Shown: positions 35,230 to 48,240, counted from the stretch's first letter. The stretch: DNA of 64,000 nt from Geosiphon pyriformis (GCA_016748015.1 JAAOMT010000414.1:102353-166352), one strand, 5' to 3'. Notes: a model not told the origin generated them from the letters alone. Numbers and translations are program-made.

Positions 35230-37290
35230 ATGGCAGAATCAGAAATAATAGAGACAAATCATTTAGGATTTGCCAAATCCTTATTTCAATAATACAGCCA
35301 ACAATTGGACTTAACCAATAATTATTATCTAGCAGAATTAGTTTTCAACTTTTATGTCAACAAAAAAATCACAGATTTTCTTAAAAGACCAGTTGACATT
35401 GAATTAGCAAGAGAAAATTTCTATACAGAATTAATCCAATATATCAGCTTACCACAAAATCACAATTTTGCACCAATTATCAGAGAAATTAATCAAAAAA
35501 TTGAAAGATACACTCAATAACAATTCTCTATTACCTATGCAAATAAGGGTAAAGGAAAGTTACAAACACCAGCAGCAACTTCAAAAGGAATATAATTACC
35601 AACATGAAAGAAACAAAGAATTGAATCTCCACTATATCCATTATATCATTACATACTCAAAAGTACCATCAATATTACATCAGCAAGTGTGTTCACATTA
35701 AACATAATATTAACATTTAGATGACTTTTATTTCAAAGTAAACAAAAAAAAGCAGAATTATAGGGAACTTATAACAATTACTTTAAAGGATTCAAATCTC
35801 AATCTCCAACACTATCAGAATTTCAATCACCATCACTTCAACCAGATTTTGGAACTGTGAGTCCCTGGGAGATAACCGAATTAGAAGAAAAGAAAAACAA
35901 CAATTAGGAATTTAATTACCAGAATCTGATTGTAGAAAACTCAGAAGTTGAAACTCTGAATATTCAAACTCAGGAAAATCAGAATAATCCAAATTCTAAT
36001 ATTAATAATTAACAATACTTACCTTTAATAATTGTTATCAATCCACCATCAGTTGCCACACAACAACAACCATTGTTACAACCTCAAATTTAGTTACCAC
36101 CTTAACAACAACAACAACAACAACAATAACCAAACTTGGATTCAATGGCTTATGCTCCAATAGCAAAACTTGAAAAGTTTATGGGCAAAGAAGATGATGT
36201 CTAAATATGGCTCAATGATGTCAAAAAAGCCATCATGACCAATGGATGGAATGACACAAAAGCCCTCTAAGCCATTCCATATTTTCTCTAAAATACTGCC
36301 AACTCATGATATCAAAGCTTGGTTAACAAATTCCAAGATTTTAATGCATTCAAGCTTGTATTTCTACAATATTTCAGTAACAATAATAGCATTAACTGCT
36401 TGGCAAATACTTTTATCACCATTAAGCAAGAAAAAACTGAAGCAGTTACTACTTACCTAGAATGCTTCCATAGGAATCTGGACCAAATTCAGGCAATACA
36501 AACCAATTATTTTACAGCACCACAAATTTTAAATCAATTCATTTGAGACTTGTACAGTAGCATTCTCTAATGTATACATCCATTACACTTAGCAAATCTT
36601 CAAGCAGCAATTACCTATGTTAGAGATTTTGAAGCCACTGAATTAGAAGCCAATCATAATCAAGCTGTGAATTTAGTAATGAACAGATCATTTAATTTGG
36701 ATTCCAAATTAAAACAATTCAGTAATTTGATCAATCAGAAATTAAAAGAATACTTAGCTAACAATCAGGCAATTTATTAATCTTCACAGTAATACAATAA
36801 TCAAGAAAATGCAAACTGTTTCCAAAATCAGTCATGTTTGTTATCATTAATCAATCAGCAATAGCAGTAGGAGATGTGTGTTTGCCATTATTGTGATAAA
36901 CAAAAACATTTGAGGATTGACTGCAGATTAAGAATAGATAACTAATGATTGGAAAATTAATATTAAAACCTTGATCACCAGTTTCAAACTCCGAGATATC
37001 AATTCAACCCAGAACTATATTAACCAAATTATTTATTAGTGATACAGCTACCAAGTTATTAACCACCCATTTATTAGACTCCAATACCAGTTATTTATTA
37101 ACTACAGTCACAAATAATATATTAATCTCAACAAATTCTAACACCAACACCAAACTCAGCTTAGATAACATCAAAAAATCCCAGATCTAAGGTCACTCAA
37201 AACTGGAGATCAGCAATAGTTGTTTACCAGCTGATTCCCAGCTCTTTAAATCAGTCATCAAGATTACATCAGTGGAATTCAGAAACCAAG
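35230..37290 (+). pseudogene. gag: Element E gag
   Basis: The only gag in the window that begins with ATG (ATG GCA GAA TCA GAA at 35230); the same site is GTG in F and G and ATA in B. A stop follows after about 20 codons (CAA to TAA). Landmarks: YYLAELVFNFYVNKK, a CAA repeat (about 36102-36127, poly-Gln) and the capsid-like core 36180-36750 with the TIKQEKTEAVTTYLECF block. The zinc knuckle reads CHYCDKQKHLRIDC (about 36880-36922), complete. It would form particles; here it is broken by stops. Confidence 0.86.
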
Positions 37291-37399
37291 TACACCCAAA
37301 ATCCAAGTTTCCAGAACTATTTAAGTCTTCTGGTTACCCCAGAAGACACCACATTCAACAACTTGAAAGTCAAACAAAAGCAGCCACTTACTAACAATA

Positions 37400-37980
37400 T
37401 ACTACTAGCAACCATTATTGAGAACAAATTACTTACTGCTATCTTCTCTTTTGAACTTGAGAAATCAGTTAAAATGCTGCTATTTAATAGAGCCATCCTA
37501 GAATTAAAACTCATTACTGTAATATATACAGATGCTAAAGTTGATGGGCAACACATTAAACTGATTCTAGACAATAAATCAGCTGACAGTATTATTATCT
37601 GACAATTCATAGATCAATTAGGTTGCTGAGTTGATTGTGTTATCAGTGCACAAATAATTATGGCCAATAGAGCAATAAAGACTCCAATTAGTGAAATAGA
37701 TGACTTTCCATTTGAAGTCAATGGCATCTTAATATCAATCAAGGTATTAATAATAAAAACAACTCAGTATTAAGCTCTTATCAGGAATAACTGGTTGTCC
37801 AAAACTAATGCCATGCTCAACTGAAACACCCAAGAACTACAGCTCAGCCAAAACAGCCAATACACATGTATATTAGCCACTTGTGATCATTTTAAGACCA
37901 CTACCAATAACAAGCCATTTATCAAATTAGAAGAAAAAAAAAAAACCTACCTAAGAAGCCTACCAAGTTTTCTGGGCCAA
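37400..37980 (+). pseudogene. PR: Element E protease
   Basis: The strand TVIYTDAKVDGQHIKL is followed by the active-site block LILDNKSADS, in which the Asp-Ser-Gly triad has become Asp-Asn-Lys through G-to-A changes. The next block carries a stop (ITT-equivalent followed by TGA at about 37600). The VNGILISIKVLI-like strand and the NAMLN linker follow. The protease is inactive by sequence. The frame 37363-37602 is the longest open part. Confidence 0.83.
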
Positions 37981-38049
37981 CACCAAACACAACAAGTTAC
38001 TACCAGTATTTTTCTGGGATAACAAAGGGAAAAAAAGGAAAAAAATACA

Positions 38050-39685
38050 CCAAAAGAAGACACCATCACAAAAGAAATAACTAGTGGCTAAGAAAAATTT
38101 TACTCACACAAGCCACCAAAGCAATTGTTATATATTCTACTCAAATGCTAAGATTGTGACAAGAAACTTTCTTTTATGGAAGCTTGAATTGCATTCAACA
38201 AAAATTACTAAACATAAATTCACTATTACTGCAAACCATACCACAGAAAATAGTATGACTATCCAAAATAACAAGACAAGTGGGACAACAAACTATGTCT
38301 CACTTGTAAAGAACAATTACTTAACAAAGGAATATGGAATAACATTTCTGGTTAAGGAGGAATATACAACACTTCATACCAGTACATAATCTTTATCAAC
38401 AACTGAGTAAGTTATGGAACTTCTATTACTGCAGCCTGGCACCAAGCAATCTCTCATTTGGATGGTTACTCACATAATGAGGACAAAATTTAGCAAATGG
38501 TAAATACTAAAATCAAAGGAGCCATGCCTAGCAAAATCTTAAAAATTAAAAATAATCTTTTAGAACCAGTCAACATCGTCCTTATCCCAAATTCAGATGC
38601 TTTTTTTAACATAGAAACAAGTCCAAAAGAGTTTTATAAGCACTATCAGAATTTAGCATTCACAAGAGAGAAGCAGAAACAGTGTTTAGAATAACTAAAC
38701 ACCCAACTATGTGACTATTATTTGATTTCATGTAATTTTCAATATTGTAATGAGTGTAATCTCATCTACAATCCACTATCATGCATGATTTACATGATTC
38801 CAAAGAAAGATGAACCAATTAGCAGTTGTATATCAGAATTAGAATCACCATTCAATTTTGATTTAAACTCTGACAATGATGATGACAATAACAACAGTTC
38901 CAGCTCTGTTCAAATTGGCAATAGTGATAACAACAATTCAAACTCAGATTCAAACCCAAACAATACATTGTGCTTTCTGATTTTACCAAGAAACAGGAAC
39001 TAAGATGGTTCAGCAATAATGATAAAGGTATTATGCCAAAATGCATGCATAATACTAATGCAGGGTTTGATCTAAAATATCCAGGAAAAGATGCCATCAA
39101 ATTGGAACCACATTCACACACCTGCATTAATCTCAAAGTAGTCTTGGAAATTCCAACAACAACAATAGTTCAATTAGCATCTAGAAGTAGTTTAGCAAAA
39201 AAAGGAATCAACATCAAAGAAGAAATAATTGATGCAAAATATGTAGAAAATATTATTGCAATGCTACAAAATAACTCAGAAAAAGCTTATATCATAAAGC
39301 CAAACAAAAAGATAGCACAGACAATATTTCTGCCTTTGGTAAAAATAGCTTAATTAGTGTTAATAAGAAACAGAAAAGAATTAAGGATTACAACTAGAGA
39401 GATACAGAAATTCGGATCCATGAATAGAATAGATATACCAGTTAATATGATAGAGAAAAAAATTGTTAACAAGAGAGAAATTATCTTTACTCATCAATCA
39501 ATTTCCATTCCATCATATGATTAGTATATAATAGCTATAGAGAGAAAAGTAAAGGATCAGATTCAGATTTTTGAAGCAGAAGCAACACTTTGTGAATCAA
39601 AAAAGATTGGATTAGTTAATCTACACATACCAGCCAAGAACCACAATTACATCAAAATTTCTATCTATAACAACATGGAAGACAT
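38050..39685 (+). pseudogene. Element E Cys-rich region, dUTPase and connector (left half)
   Basis: The Cys-rich part is worn, but the cluster FQYCNECNLIYNP is kept near 38740. The Asp/Asn/Ser spacer is at about 38830-38960. The dUTPase (about 39020-39430) has motif I NAGFDLKYPGKD, motif II ASRSSLAKKGIN, motif III EIIDAKYVENI, motif IV NKKIAQTIFLPLV and a motif V reduced to REIQKFGSMN. The frame 38970-39353 is open for 127 codons, one of the better dUTPase frames here. The connector breaks at 39685, after the NNMEDI codons, where element F begins, and resumes at about 59883. Confidence 0.87.
39682..39685 (+). repeat. Target-site duplication of element F, left (ACAT)
   Basis: Partner ATAT at 59879-59882; one C-to-T difference. 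In element F's own connector the uninterrupted sequence here is GATATCATTGAG. Confidence 0.7.
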
Positions 39686-40517
39686 TGTTACTTATAAAAT
39701 ATAGGAAGTATATTAGCATATAAATTTGCCAATTAGAAATAGCTGTAGTAAATATGGAATTTCAGAATTTCTCTTAAGAAGAATTGCAGAATTCCAGGAA
39801 TTTCAGGATTCTTGTACAAAGGAATTGCAGAATTCCAAAAATTTCAAGATTCCTGGTATGAAAAATTAAGAAATTGAGAAATCTCAATTATGTATATATA
39901 GCAGTAGTGTTAGAAACAGAAAGAAACAGAATATTTTAGTTAGAGACCTCCTAGTTTAGATTTGATCTAAGCAATCTTCTATTCACAAATATCAATAAAT
40001 AATTATTCATTATCTTAATTCACTCTTTACTATCAACACTTTATGTTGATAGTAATTAATACTTAAACACACTGGAACAATAGCTCTTGATCATGGCTAT
40101 TGATGGGATACTAATATTTATTGCTTTGGCTTATCTTTTTTATTTTCTTTTATTTCTGTTATTTTTTTTGTTATACTAATTACTTGAAAATTAAGTGCTA
40201 AGTTATTGATGTTACAGATAGCCTAATAAAAGACTCCAAAGGAAGAGTATAGGAATTAAAAAGTTAAGAATAACTTACCAGAAGAGCATCTCTGCCAAGA
40301 TTACTGACCACCATGCTGAGAAAAAAATTCGATGGAATTGTAATACTAAGAGACTATTGAGAAGACAATCATTGAATCTCTGTTCATTATACAAAGAACT
40401 CTACAACAAAATCTTCAGATAAACAATGCCTTCAGATATTACCAATAACATTATCAATTAAGCATTAAGTTACAGATTTGTTATTTGATTTGAGACCCCA
40501 AATAATCACTTGTAATA
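39686..40517 (+). repeat. Element F 5' LTR (class 2)
   Basis: TGTTACTTATAAAATATAGG to TTGTAATA, 832 bp. U3 repeats of GAATTGCAGAATTCCAGG type lie at about 39758-39880. The TATA box TATGTATATATAG is at about 39889-39901. Hairpin 1 has 12-bp perfect arms (40027-40055, TTACTATCAACA / TGTTGATAGTAA), the longest in the window; hairpin 2 is at about 40079-40103. Confidence 0.9.
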
Positions 40518-40519
40518 TT

Positions 40520-40562
40520 TGGTGCTCCCTGTGAAGTATAATTCTACAGAGAACCAGCACCA
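40520..40562 (+). promoter_or_regulatory. Primer-binding site and 43-nt leader stem-loop (element F)
   Basis: TGGTGCTCCCTGTGAAG starts two bases after the LTR and would pair with a tRNA 3' end reading ...GGGAGCACCA. The module closes with AGCACCA (40556-40562), the perfect complement of its first seven bases. Confidence 0.72.
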
Positions 40563-40580
40563 GCCAACAACCATCCAAAA

Positions 40581-42800
40581 GTGGCAGAATCAGAAATTAT
40601 AGGGACAAACCATTTAGAATTTGCCAAATCCTTATTTCAACAGTACAGCCAACAATTGGGCTTAACCAACAACCACTACCCAGCAAAATTTGCTTTCAAC
40701 TTTTATGTCAACAAAAAAATTACAAACTGTCTAAGAAGAACAGTTGACATTGAATCAACAAAGGAAAACTTCTATACAGAATTATTTCAACACACCAGGT
40801 TATTAAGAAATCACAGTTTTGCACCAATCATTAGGGAAATTAACCAAACCATTCAAAGATACACTCAACAACAATTTCTTATTACCTATGCAGACAAAGG
40901 CAAAGGAAAGTTACAAACACCAACAGTAACACCTAAAAGAATACAACTACCAACTTAGAAGAAAACAAGAATAGAATTACCAACAAATCCATCATACTAC
41001 TATATACCAGGAAGTGCTATCAACATTATATCAACAGGTGCATTCACATCAACCATGACATCAATATTTGGATAATTCACATTTCAGAGTAAACAAAGGA
41101 AAGAAGATCTTCTAGGACCATATGGCATGTATTTTGAAGGATTTAAGTTATGATTGTCAACACTATCAAGACTTCAATCCCCACCACCCCAACCAGATTT
41201 CAGAACCACGAGTTCTTGGAAAATAATGGAATCAGAAAGAGAACAGGAAGAACAGGAAGAAGAGGAAGAAGAATTTAAAGATCAAGAATTTACTTACCAG
41301 AACCCGATTCCTAAAAACCCGGAAGTTGAAACTTCAAATCTGCAAACTCAGCAATATTTAAACTTAGAAAATCCAGAAATCAGAACTCTGAATATTCAAG
41401 CACTGCCAAATCAGGACAATTCAAACCCCAAGTTAATTAATCAGCAAAACTTACTTTTAGTAATTGTCACTGATCAGCCATTCATTGAACAGATTTAACA
41501 GCAGTAAATACCACTACAGCAGCTATTACAACAATCACTTCAATCACCACAACAATTAAACATAAATCCAATGGCCTATGCCCCAATAACAAAACTTGGA
41601 AAATTCACAGAAGCAGAGGACAATGCACAAATATGGCTCAACAATATTGAAAAAGCCATTACAGCCAATGGATAGAATAACACGAGAGCTCTACAGGCCA
41701 TCCCATATTTCTTACAGAATACTGCCGACTTGTGGTATTAAAGTTTGGCCATTAAACCACAAACATTCTAGGAATTTAAAATTGCATTCTTGGAATATTT
41801 CAGTAATAATAACAGTATTAATTATCTAGCCAATACCTTCACCACCATCAAACAAGGAGAAAATGAAGCAGTTACTACTTACTTAGGATGCTTCCACAGA
41901 AATTTGCATCAAATCCAGACCATATAAGCTGATTATTTTACAGCACCACAAATTCTGAATCAATTCATTAGAGAACTGCACAGTAGTATCCTCCAGCACA
42001 TATGTCCAATGCATTCAGCAGATCTTCAAGCTGTGGTTACAAACGCCAGAGATTTTGAATCAGTTGAACTCGAAGCAAACCATGCACAAACCATAAATCT
42101 AGTAATAAATAGATCATCTGAATTGGATTCTAAACTAAAACAATTCAGTGATTTAATCAATTAGAAATTAGAAGAATACTTAGTTGACAATTGTGAAATT
42201 TATCAATTTCCCCAATAATGTAATAATCAAGAAAACTCAAATCATGTCCAAAATCAATCGCATCCAACATCATCAACCAATTAACCATGGCAACAGAAAA
42301 CGTGTGTATGCCACTATTGTGGTAAACAAAGACATTTGCAATTTGAATGCTGAAAAAAGATAAGCAACCTAAGATCAGCTAATTAGTATCAAAACTTTAA
42401 TTGCTAACTACAACCACAGAATTACATCAGTAATCAATTACTAAAACAATATCAACTAAATTACCTACCTATGACACAACAGCCAATCTATCAACTACCA
42501 GTTTATTAGCCAACAACACCCATAATTTATCAACCATAGTTCCAGCTTATTTATTAGCCACAGTCTTAAGTAATTTATCAACTCCAACAAATTTAAACAC
42601 TGCCACAAAACTTACCTCAAAATGGAACCCAAAGGCCAAAACTGACACAACAGAGCTGGAGATTGTTGATGGTAGTCCATCAACTGATCCCCAGTTCCTT
42701 AACCCAGCCATCAAAATCTTGACAATGAAATTCGGGCACCAGGTACACCCAAAACCCGAATGTCCAACAGTATTTAAGTCTTCTAATTACCCCGAAAGAT
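40581..42800 (+). pseudogene. gag: Element F gag
   Basis: The first codon is GTG at 40581 (GTG GCA GAA TCA). There is no ATG between the primer site and this point, so the start is uncertain. The N-terminal 125 codons are open (NHLEFAKSLFQQYSQQLGL onward). A Glu-rich stretch (EEQEEEEEE, about 41245-41275) and a Gln/Pro-rich stretch precede the capsid-like core (about 41590-42200; IPYFLQNTADLWY, TIKQGENEAVTTYLGCF). The zinc knuckle CHYCGKQRHLQFEC (about 42309-42350) is complete CCHC. Stops at Trp and Gln positions break it. Confidence 0.88.
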
Positions 42801-42879
42801 GCCTTACCTAACAACTGGAAACCTAAACAAAAGCAGCCACTTACCAATAATATTCTGCCAGCAACTATTTCCAATAATG

Positions 42880-43620
42880 AATCTCTAGTAGCTATTTTTC
42901 CTTTTGAATTCAAGGAAACCACACCAGTCCCATTATTCAGTGGAGCCACTCTTGACACCAAACTGATCACTGCCATGTACACTGATGCAAAAGTGGATGG
43001 TCATGCCATCAAACTGATTCTAGACAGTGGATCAGCTGGCAGCATCATTACACAACAACTCATGGACCAATTAGGTTGCCAAGTTGATTACACTGCCAGT
43101 GTATGCATAATTACTGTTGATGGAACAACCAAAACTCCCATCGGTGAGATTGATGACCTCCCAATAGAAGTCAATGGCATCATAGTGCCAATCAAAGTAT
43201 TAGTTATGGAAGCCACCTAATATCAAGCTCTAGTTGGGAACAATTAGCTGTCTAAAACCAACATAACACTTAACTGGACCACTCAAGAGTTGCAAATCAG
43301 TCAAAATGGCCAACATATGCAAACACCAGCAATGTGTGGTCATTTTAAGACCACTAATGTGCCAACACCATTAATAGAACTCAAAGAAAAGATAAGCAAA
43401 CCTTTTTGAAAAGCCTATCAAGTATCATGGGCTGACAAGGACCACAACAAACTACTGCCAATACTTTCTTGAGACAACAATGAAAAAAAAACACAAAAAA
43501 AAAAACTTACCTGGAATGCAAACCAAACCTGGGAAACTAACAATGGCTCAGACAAATTACCAACTTGGAAATAGGAAAAAACCAACAAAGGGAAAGGAAA
43601 AAGGAAAGAAGAAGACCTAC
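42880..43620 (+). pseudogene. PR: Element F retropepsin and linker
   Basis: Best preserved protease with A. The frame 42975-43220 is open, with MYTDAKVDGHAIKLILDSGS, catalytic Asp codon about 43023-43025, then ITQQLMDQLGCQVD, GEIDDLPIEVNGIIVPIKVL and the end MEAT before a CAA-to-TAA stop. The downstream linker has NITLNWTTQELQ and a Lys/Glu/Asn-rich tail. An isolated fold of this length fits a retropepsin. The enzyme needs a dimer and here sits in a broken polyprotein. Confidence 0.88.
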
Positions 43621-43649
43621 TTAAAAAAACCACTACCATGAAAGAAACA

Positions 43650-45440
43650 ACTAGTGATTGGGAAAGAGAGTACTCACAGAAACCAATAATAGAACCACCA
43701 TACATACCTCTCAAATGCAAAGACTATAGAAAAAAACTTTCTTCCATGGGAGCTTGGGTTGTGCCAAATAAAGATTACTGGATGTAAACTTACTATTACT
43801 GCAAGTTATGCCACAAAGAATGTTATGGCTATCCAAAGTAACAAGGCAAGTGGGACAATAAACCATGTTTTGATTGTGGAGAACAGTTGCTTGATAAAGG
43901 AATGTGAAATAACATTTCTGGTCAAAGAGAAATGTGCAACACTTTGTGCCAATACACAATCTTCATTAACAACTGGGTAAGTCATAGAACATCTGTTACT
44001 GCCACCTGGCACCAAGCAATCTCCCACTTGGACAGTTATCCACACAATGAAAACAAGATTGGTGGATAACGAACACCAAAATAGAAGGCACCATGCCCAG
44101 TGAAATATTAGAAATCAAGAACAACCCCCCAGAACCAGTCAACATTGTATTGGTTCCCAACCCAGACACTTTCTTGGATCTGGAAACAAATCCAGAAGAA
44201 TTTCATGAGCACTATCAAAATTTAGCACCCACTAGAGAAGAATAAAAGCAGCATTTAGAGCAGTTGAATACTTGATTATGTCAACATTACTTAATTTTCA
44301 GTGACTTTCAATATTGTAACAAGTGTGACTTTATTTACAATTCACCAACATGCATGATTTATACAATCCTGGAAGAAAAAGAACCAATTAGCAGCTACGC
44401 ATCAGAATCGGGATCAACTTTCAATCCTGATTCAAACTCTAATAATGATGACAATGAAAATAACAGTTCTAGCTCTATTCAAAATGGCAATGAAAATTAT
44501 AATAATTCAGACTTTGATTCAAACCCCAAAACATATATCATGCTTTCTGACCTTTCTAAAAAATAGGAACTTAAATAGTTCAGTGATACCAATGAAGGTA
44601 TTATACCAGAACGTGCACATGATACTGATGCTGGGTTCAATCTGAAATATCCAAAGAAGGATGTCATCAAATTAAAACCACACTTGTGCATATACATTAA
44701 TCTCAAAATAGCATTAGAAATCCTAGCAACAATAATGGTTCAACTAGCATCTAGAAGTAGTTTAGCAAAAAAAGGAATTAACATCAGAGGAGAAATAATT
44801 GATACAGGATACATAAAAATATCATTGCAATGCTACAAAATAATTCAGAAAAAGCCTATGTCATAGAGCCAAATAAAAAGATACACAAGTAATATTCCTG
44901 TCTTTGGTAAAAATAGCTCAATTAGTATTAATAGAAAACAGAAAAAAGTTAGGGATTATGGCTAGAGGGATACAAGAATTTGGATCAACAGATAGAATAG
45001 ATGTACCAGTTAATATGACAGAGAAAGATATTATTAACAAAGGAAAAATTATTTCCACCCATCAACCAATTTCTATTCTACCATATGACCAGTACATGAT
45101 AATTATAAAAAGAAAAATAAAGGATCAGGTTCAGATTTTTGAGGCAGAAGCAACACTTTGCAAATCAGAAGAAATTGGTTTGGTTAACTTATACATACCA
45201 GCAAAAAATCATAGTCACATCAAAATCCTCATTTATAACAACACAGGAGATATCATTGAGATACTAGCAGGAACCACCATCAGATACTTGACCACAAAAA
45301 TTAAAGACCAATTTCTAGACACCATTCCAGACTTTCCACAACTGTGTGGATATATAGACATTATATCACAAACAATATATAGATGAAAAAAATGTTATCT
45401 GCTTCAACCAAAACAGTTGGAATAGATAAACATGGAAAAC
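43650..45440 (+). pseudogene. Element F Cys-rich region, dUTPase and connector
   Basis: Cys-rich landmarks are YYYCKLCHKECYG, CFDCGEQLL, EMCNTLCQYTI and FQYCNKCDFIYN. The dUTPase (about 44590-45000) has motif I DTDAGFNLKYP (catalytic-region Asp to Asn), motif II ASRSSLAKKGIN intact, motif III GEIIDTGYI with a frameshift near 44815, motif IV NKKIHK-like and damaged, and motif V ARGIQEFGSTDR, the clearest in the window. The connector (44904-45386) is open for 160 codons and ends IRYLTTKIKDQ. No activity is expected, because of the frameshift and the motif I change. Confidence 0.88.
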
Positions 45441-45544
45441 TTGGATTTACTTTAATATATATAGCTCAAGATGTTGCTCAACAACTTTAATAACATCTTT
45501 GTCAATGAAAATAAATTTGGCAGAACTAATATCATCTAATACCA

Positions 45545-46830
45545 GATCAAAACTGAAGATGCAATGCCAATCAAACAAAGAACATACAGAGTACCACCAG
45601 CCAGCCATGAAATTATTTGTCAAGAAATCAATTGGATGCTTGACAACAGATTAATTTAATCATCAATAAGTTCATAATCATCACCAGTGGTATTAGTCCA
45701 TAAAAAAATGAGAAAATCTGCTTTTGTGTAGATTACTGGAAATTGAATGGAGTAACCAAAGGTAATAGCTACCCAACTCCAAAGATTCAAGAGCTGTTTG
45801 ACACTTTTGGAAAGAAGAAATGGTTCTTAACTTTAGACTTAAATAGCAGTTACTGGCAAGTAGCCATGAAACCAGAAAACAAAGAGAAAATGGCTTTTAC
45901 AACTTGAGAAAGAATTTTTGAATTTGAAGTAATGCCATTTGGCTTGATAAATGCACTAGCAATATTCCAATGATTAATGGAAATTGTATATACTGGGCTA
46001 CTATGGAAATCAGTAGTCATATACTTGGATAACACCAATGTGTTTTTAAAAAGATTTGATAATCATCTGCATCATTTCTAACAAGTATTTGAAAGACTAA
46101 GAAGAGCCAAATTAAAACTAAATGCAACCAAATGTTTCTTTGGAAAAACTGAACTCAAGTTTTTGAGACATGTAGTAAGCAAAGATAAAATCAAAACAGA
46201 TTCAAACAAGATTGAAACTGTCAAGAACTTTCTAGTACCAAATAATCTCACAAAATTAAGAGCATTCTTGGGATTTGTGGAATACTACTGTTGTTTTATC
46301 AAAAACTTTTTAAAAATAGCTCAACCACTACACCAACTCCAAACAAAAAACACCAAATATGAATAGACAGAAATTCAGCAAGAAGCTTTTGATACATTAA
46401 GAAGAAAGCTTATTCAACTCCCAATACTAATTTATCCGGATCATAGCAAGCCATTTATAATCACAACTGATGCATCTGGTTAAGCATTGGAAGCAGTATT
46501 ATCTCAGAAAAGACTGGACAGACAAGAACATCCAGTAGCTTATGCCAGTAAAAGCTTAAATCCAGTTGAAAAGAACTATGGAACTCCAGCATTGGAACAC
46601 TTAGCTATCTATTGGGCTGTCATTAAATGGAAAAAATACTTGAGTCAAAAATTTGACATATATACTGATCACAAAGGATTGACTTTAATTCAGAAACAAA
46701 AATTTGCAGATGATTATCATGCCAAATGGAAAATAGAACTTTTACCATTTAATTATACAATATATTATAAAAAAGGAAAAAAAAATGGAAATGCTAATGG
46801 ATTGTTGTGAATAAAACAAATCTAAAAAAA
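45545..46830 (+). pseudogene. RT: Element F RT and RNase H
   Basis: RT landmarks: FCVDYWKLNGVTKGNSYPTP, LDLNSSYWQVAM, VMPFGLINALAIFQ, and the catalytic box YLDN at about 46021-46032 (second Asp to Asn, as in A and G). Stops at about 45658, 45675 and 45907. RNase H (46370-46830) has FIITTDASG, an open 107-codon frame with ALEHLAIYWAVIKWKKYL and YTDHKGLTLIQKQ, and ends NANGLL, where an Asp is expected in place of the second Asn. The polymerase is dead on the box alone. Confidence 0.92.
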
Positions 46831-46839
46831 ACATTTCAA

Positions 46840-48240
46840 CTCAAAAATATAACAAAAGATGAATATACAAAAATATTAACAACTCCAACATTATATAGAT
46901 ACCCAATTATTCAAGGAAAAATTATCTCAAAAAGAACAAAACAACATAAAACAACAATCAAAATATTTTATCAACCATCAAAATATATTTTATCAGAAGA
47001 ACAAAAGAAATCCAGATCAACTAATCAGAGTAGTTACAGAACCAGAGAAAAAGACAATATTATTCCACATGCACTGAGATTCAACAGCAGGATATTTTCA
47101 TAAAGAAGCAACTATGGAAAGAATCAGAAAAAAATACTATTGGCCATCAATATATTCGAATATTATTCAGTATGTTTAAAATTGTGATGCTTGTCAAAGA
47201 AGAAGTGAAACAAAACCCAGTAAACCATTGAGACCAATCAAAGTAGGACAACTATTCAACCATATCAGAATTGACTTAGTTGGATTATTAACAATTACCA
47301 GCAGAAGCAACAGATATATTGTGATAGCCATGAATTATCTTACAAAATAGCCAAAAGCAAAAGCCATTCAAAGAGCAGATGCAGAATCCATTGCCAAATT
47401 TGTTTATCAAGATTTGATCTGTTGACATAGATGTCCAAAAGAACTATTATCAGATTAAGGAACCCACTTTGTAAACAAAACATTGACAGAATTAAGTTAA
47501 AGATTTGGAATTAAAAGACTATTGTCATTATCATATTATCCACAAATTAATGGATTAGTCAAAAGATTTAATAGAACACTGTATGAAGCAATTGCTAAGA
47601 TTAATCAAGAAAACCAGAATGAATAAGATTTGTTTATACCATCAGTATTATTTGCTTATTGGACAATGAAGCAAAACACTACACAAGCAATACCATTTGA
47701 ATTAGTATACAGTAGAACAACAATATTACCAGTTGAAATAGAAGTCAACACTTATCCAACAGAACCAATAACTGAAGACAATTTTCAGAAAATGTTGCTA
47801 AGAAGAACATATGACTTGATAGAAACATTAGAAAACAAATGGCGAAAAGCAGCTGATAACATCCAAAAGTCACAAAAAAAACAAAAAAAAAGACATGATA
47901 ACCAACTACCAGAAAAACCAGTTGAATTCAAAATTGGAGACAAAGTACTTTTATATTGTACCAAAGCGGAAAAACAATGAAATAGAAAATTTGACTCCAA
48001 ATAGAACAGATCATTTCACATAGAAAAAATTCTTGAAAATAGAGCTTATAAATTAAGATAGAACAACAAAATCTTAGCCAAAGCAGCACATGGTGATTGA
48101 CTGAACCATATTACTATATAGTGTTACCATCCACCAATAATATTCCACAATTAAGAGTATAAAGAATACTAGTCCAACCAGATGAGATTCCACAAGATCT
48201 GAAACCAATCATAATTATTGGACCAAACATGTAAAATTGA
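46840..48240 (+). pseudogene. IN: Element F integrase
   Basis: The Lys-rich spacer after RNase H is followed by the zinc domain (about 47065-47200) with GYFHKE and CDACQ. The core has the first Asp (RIDLVGLLT, about 47270) and second Asp (LLSD before a stop, about 47450); the Glu is Lys (GLVKRFN, about 47555). The C-terminal part is open at 47630-47980 with ILPVEIEVNTYPTEPITE and FKIGDKVLLY, then the GPY/F-like block with stops to about 48100. One of three copies with the same Glu-to-Lys change. Confidence 0.9.

Noticed and set aside
40520-40562. tRNA gene
   Set aside because: Only 43 nt; no anticodon arm or T-loop consensus. It is better explained as primer site plus stem-loop.
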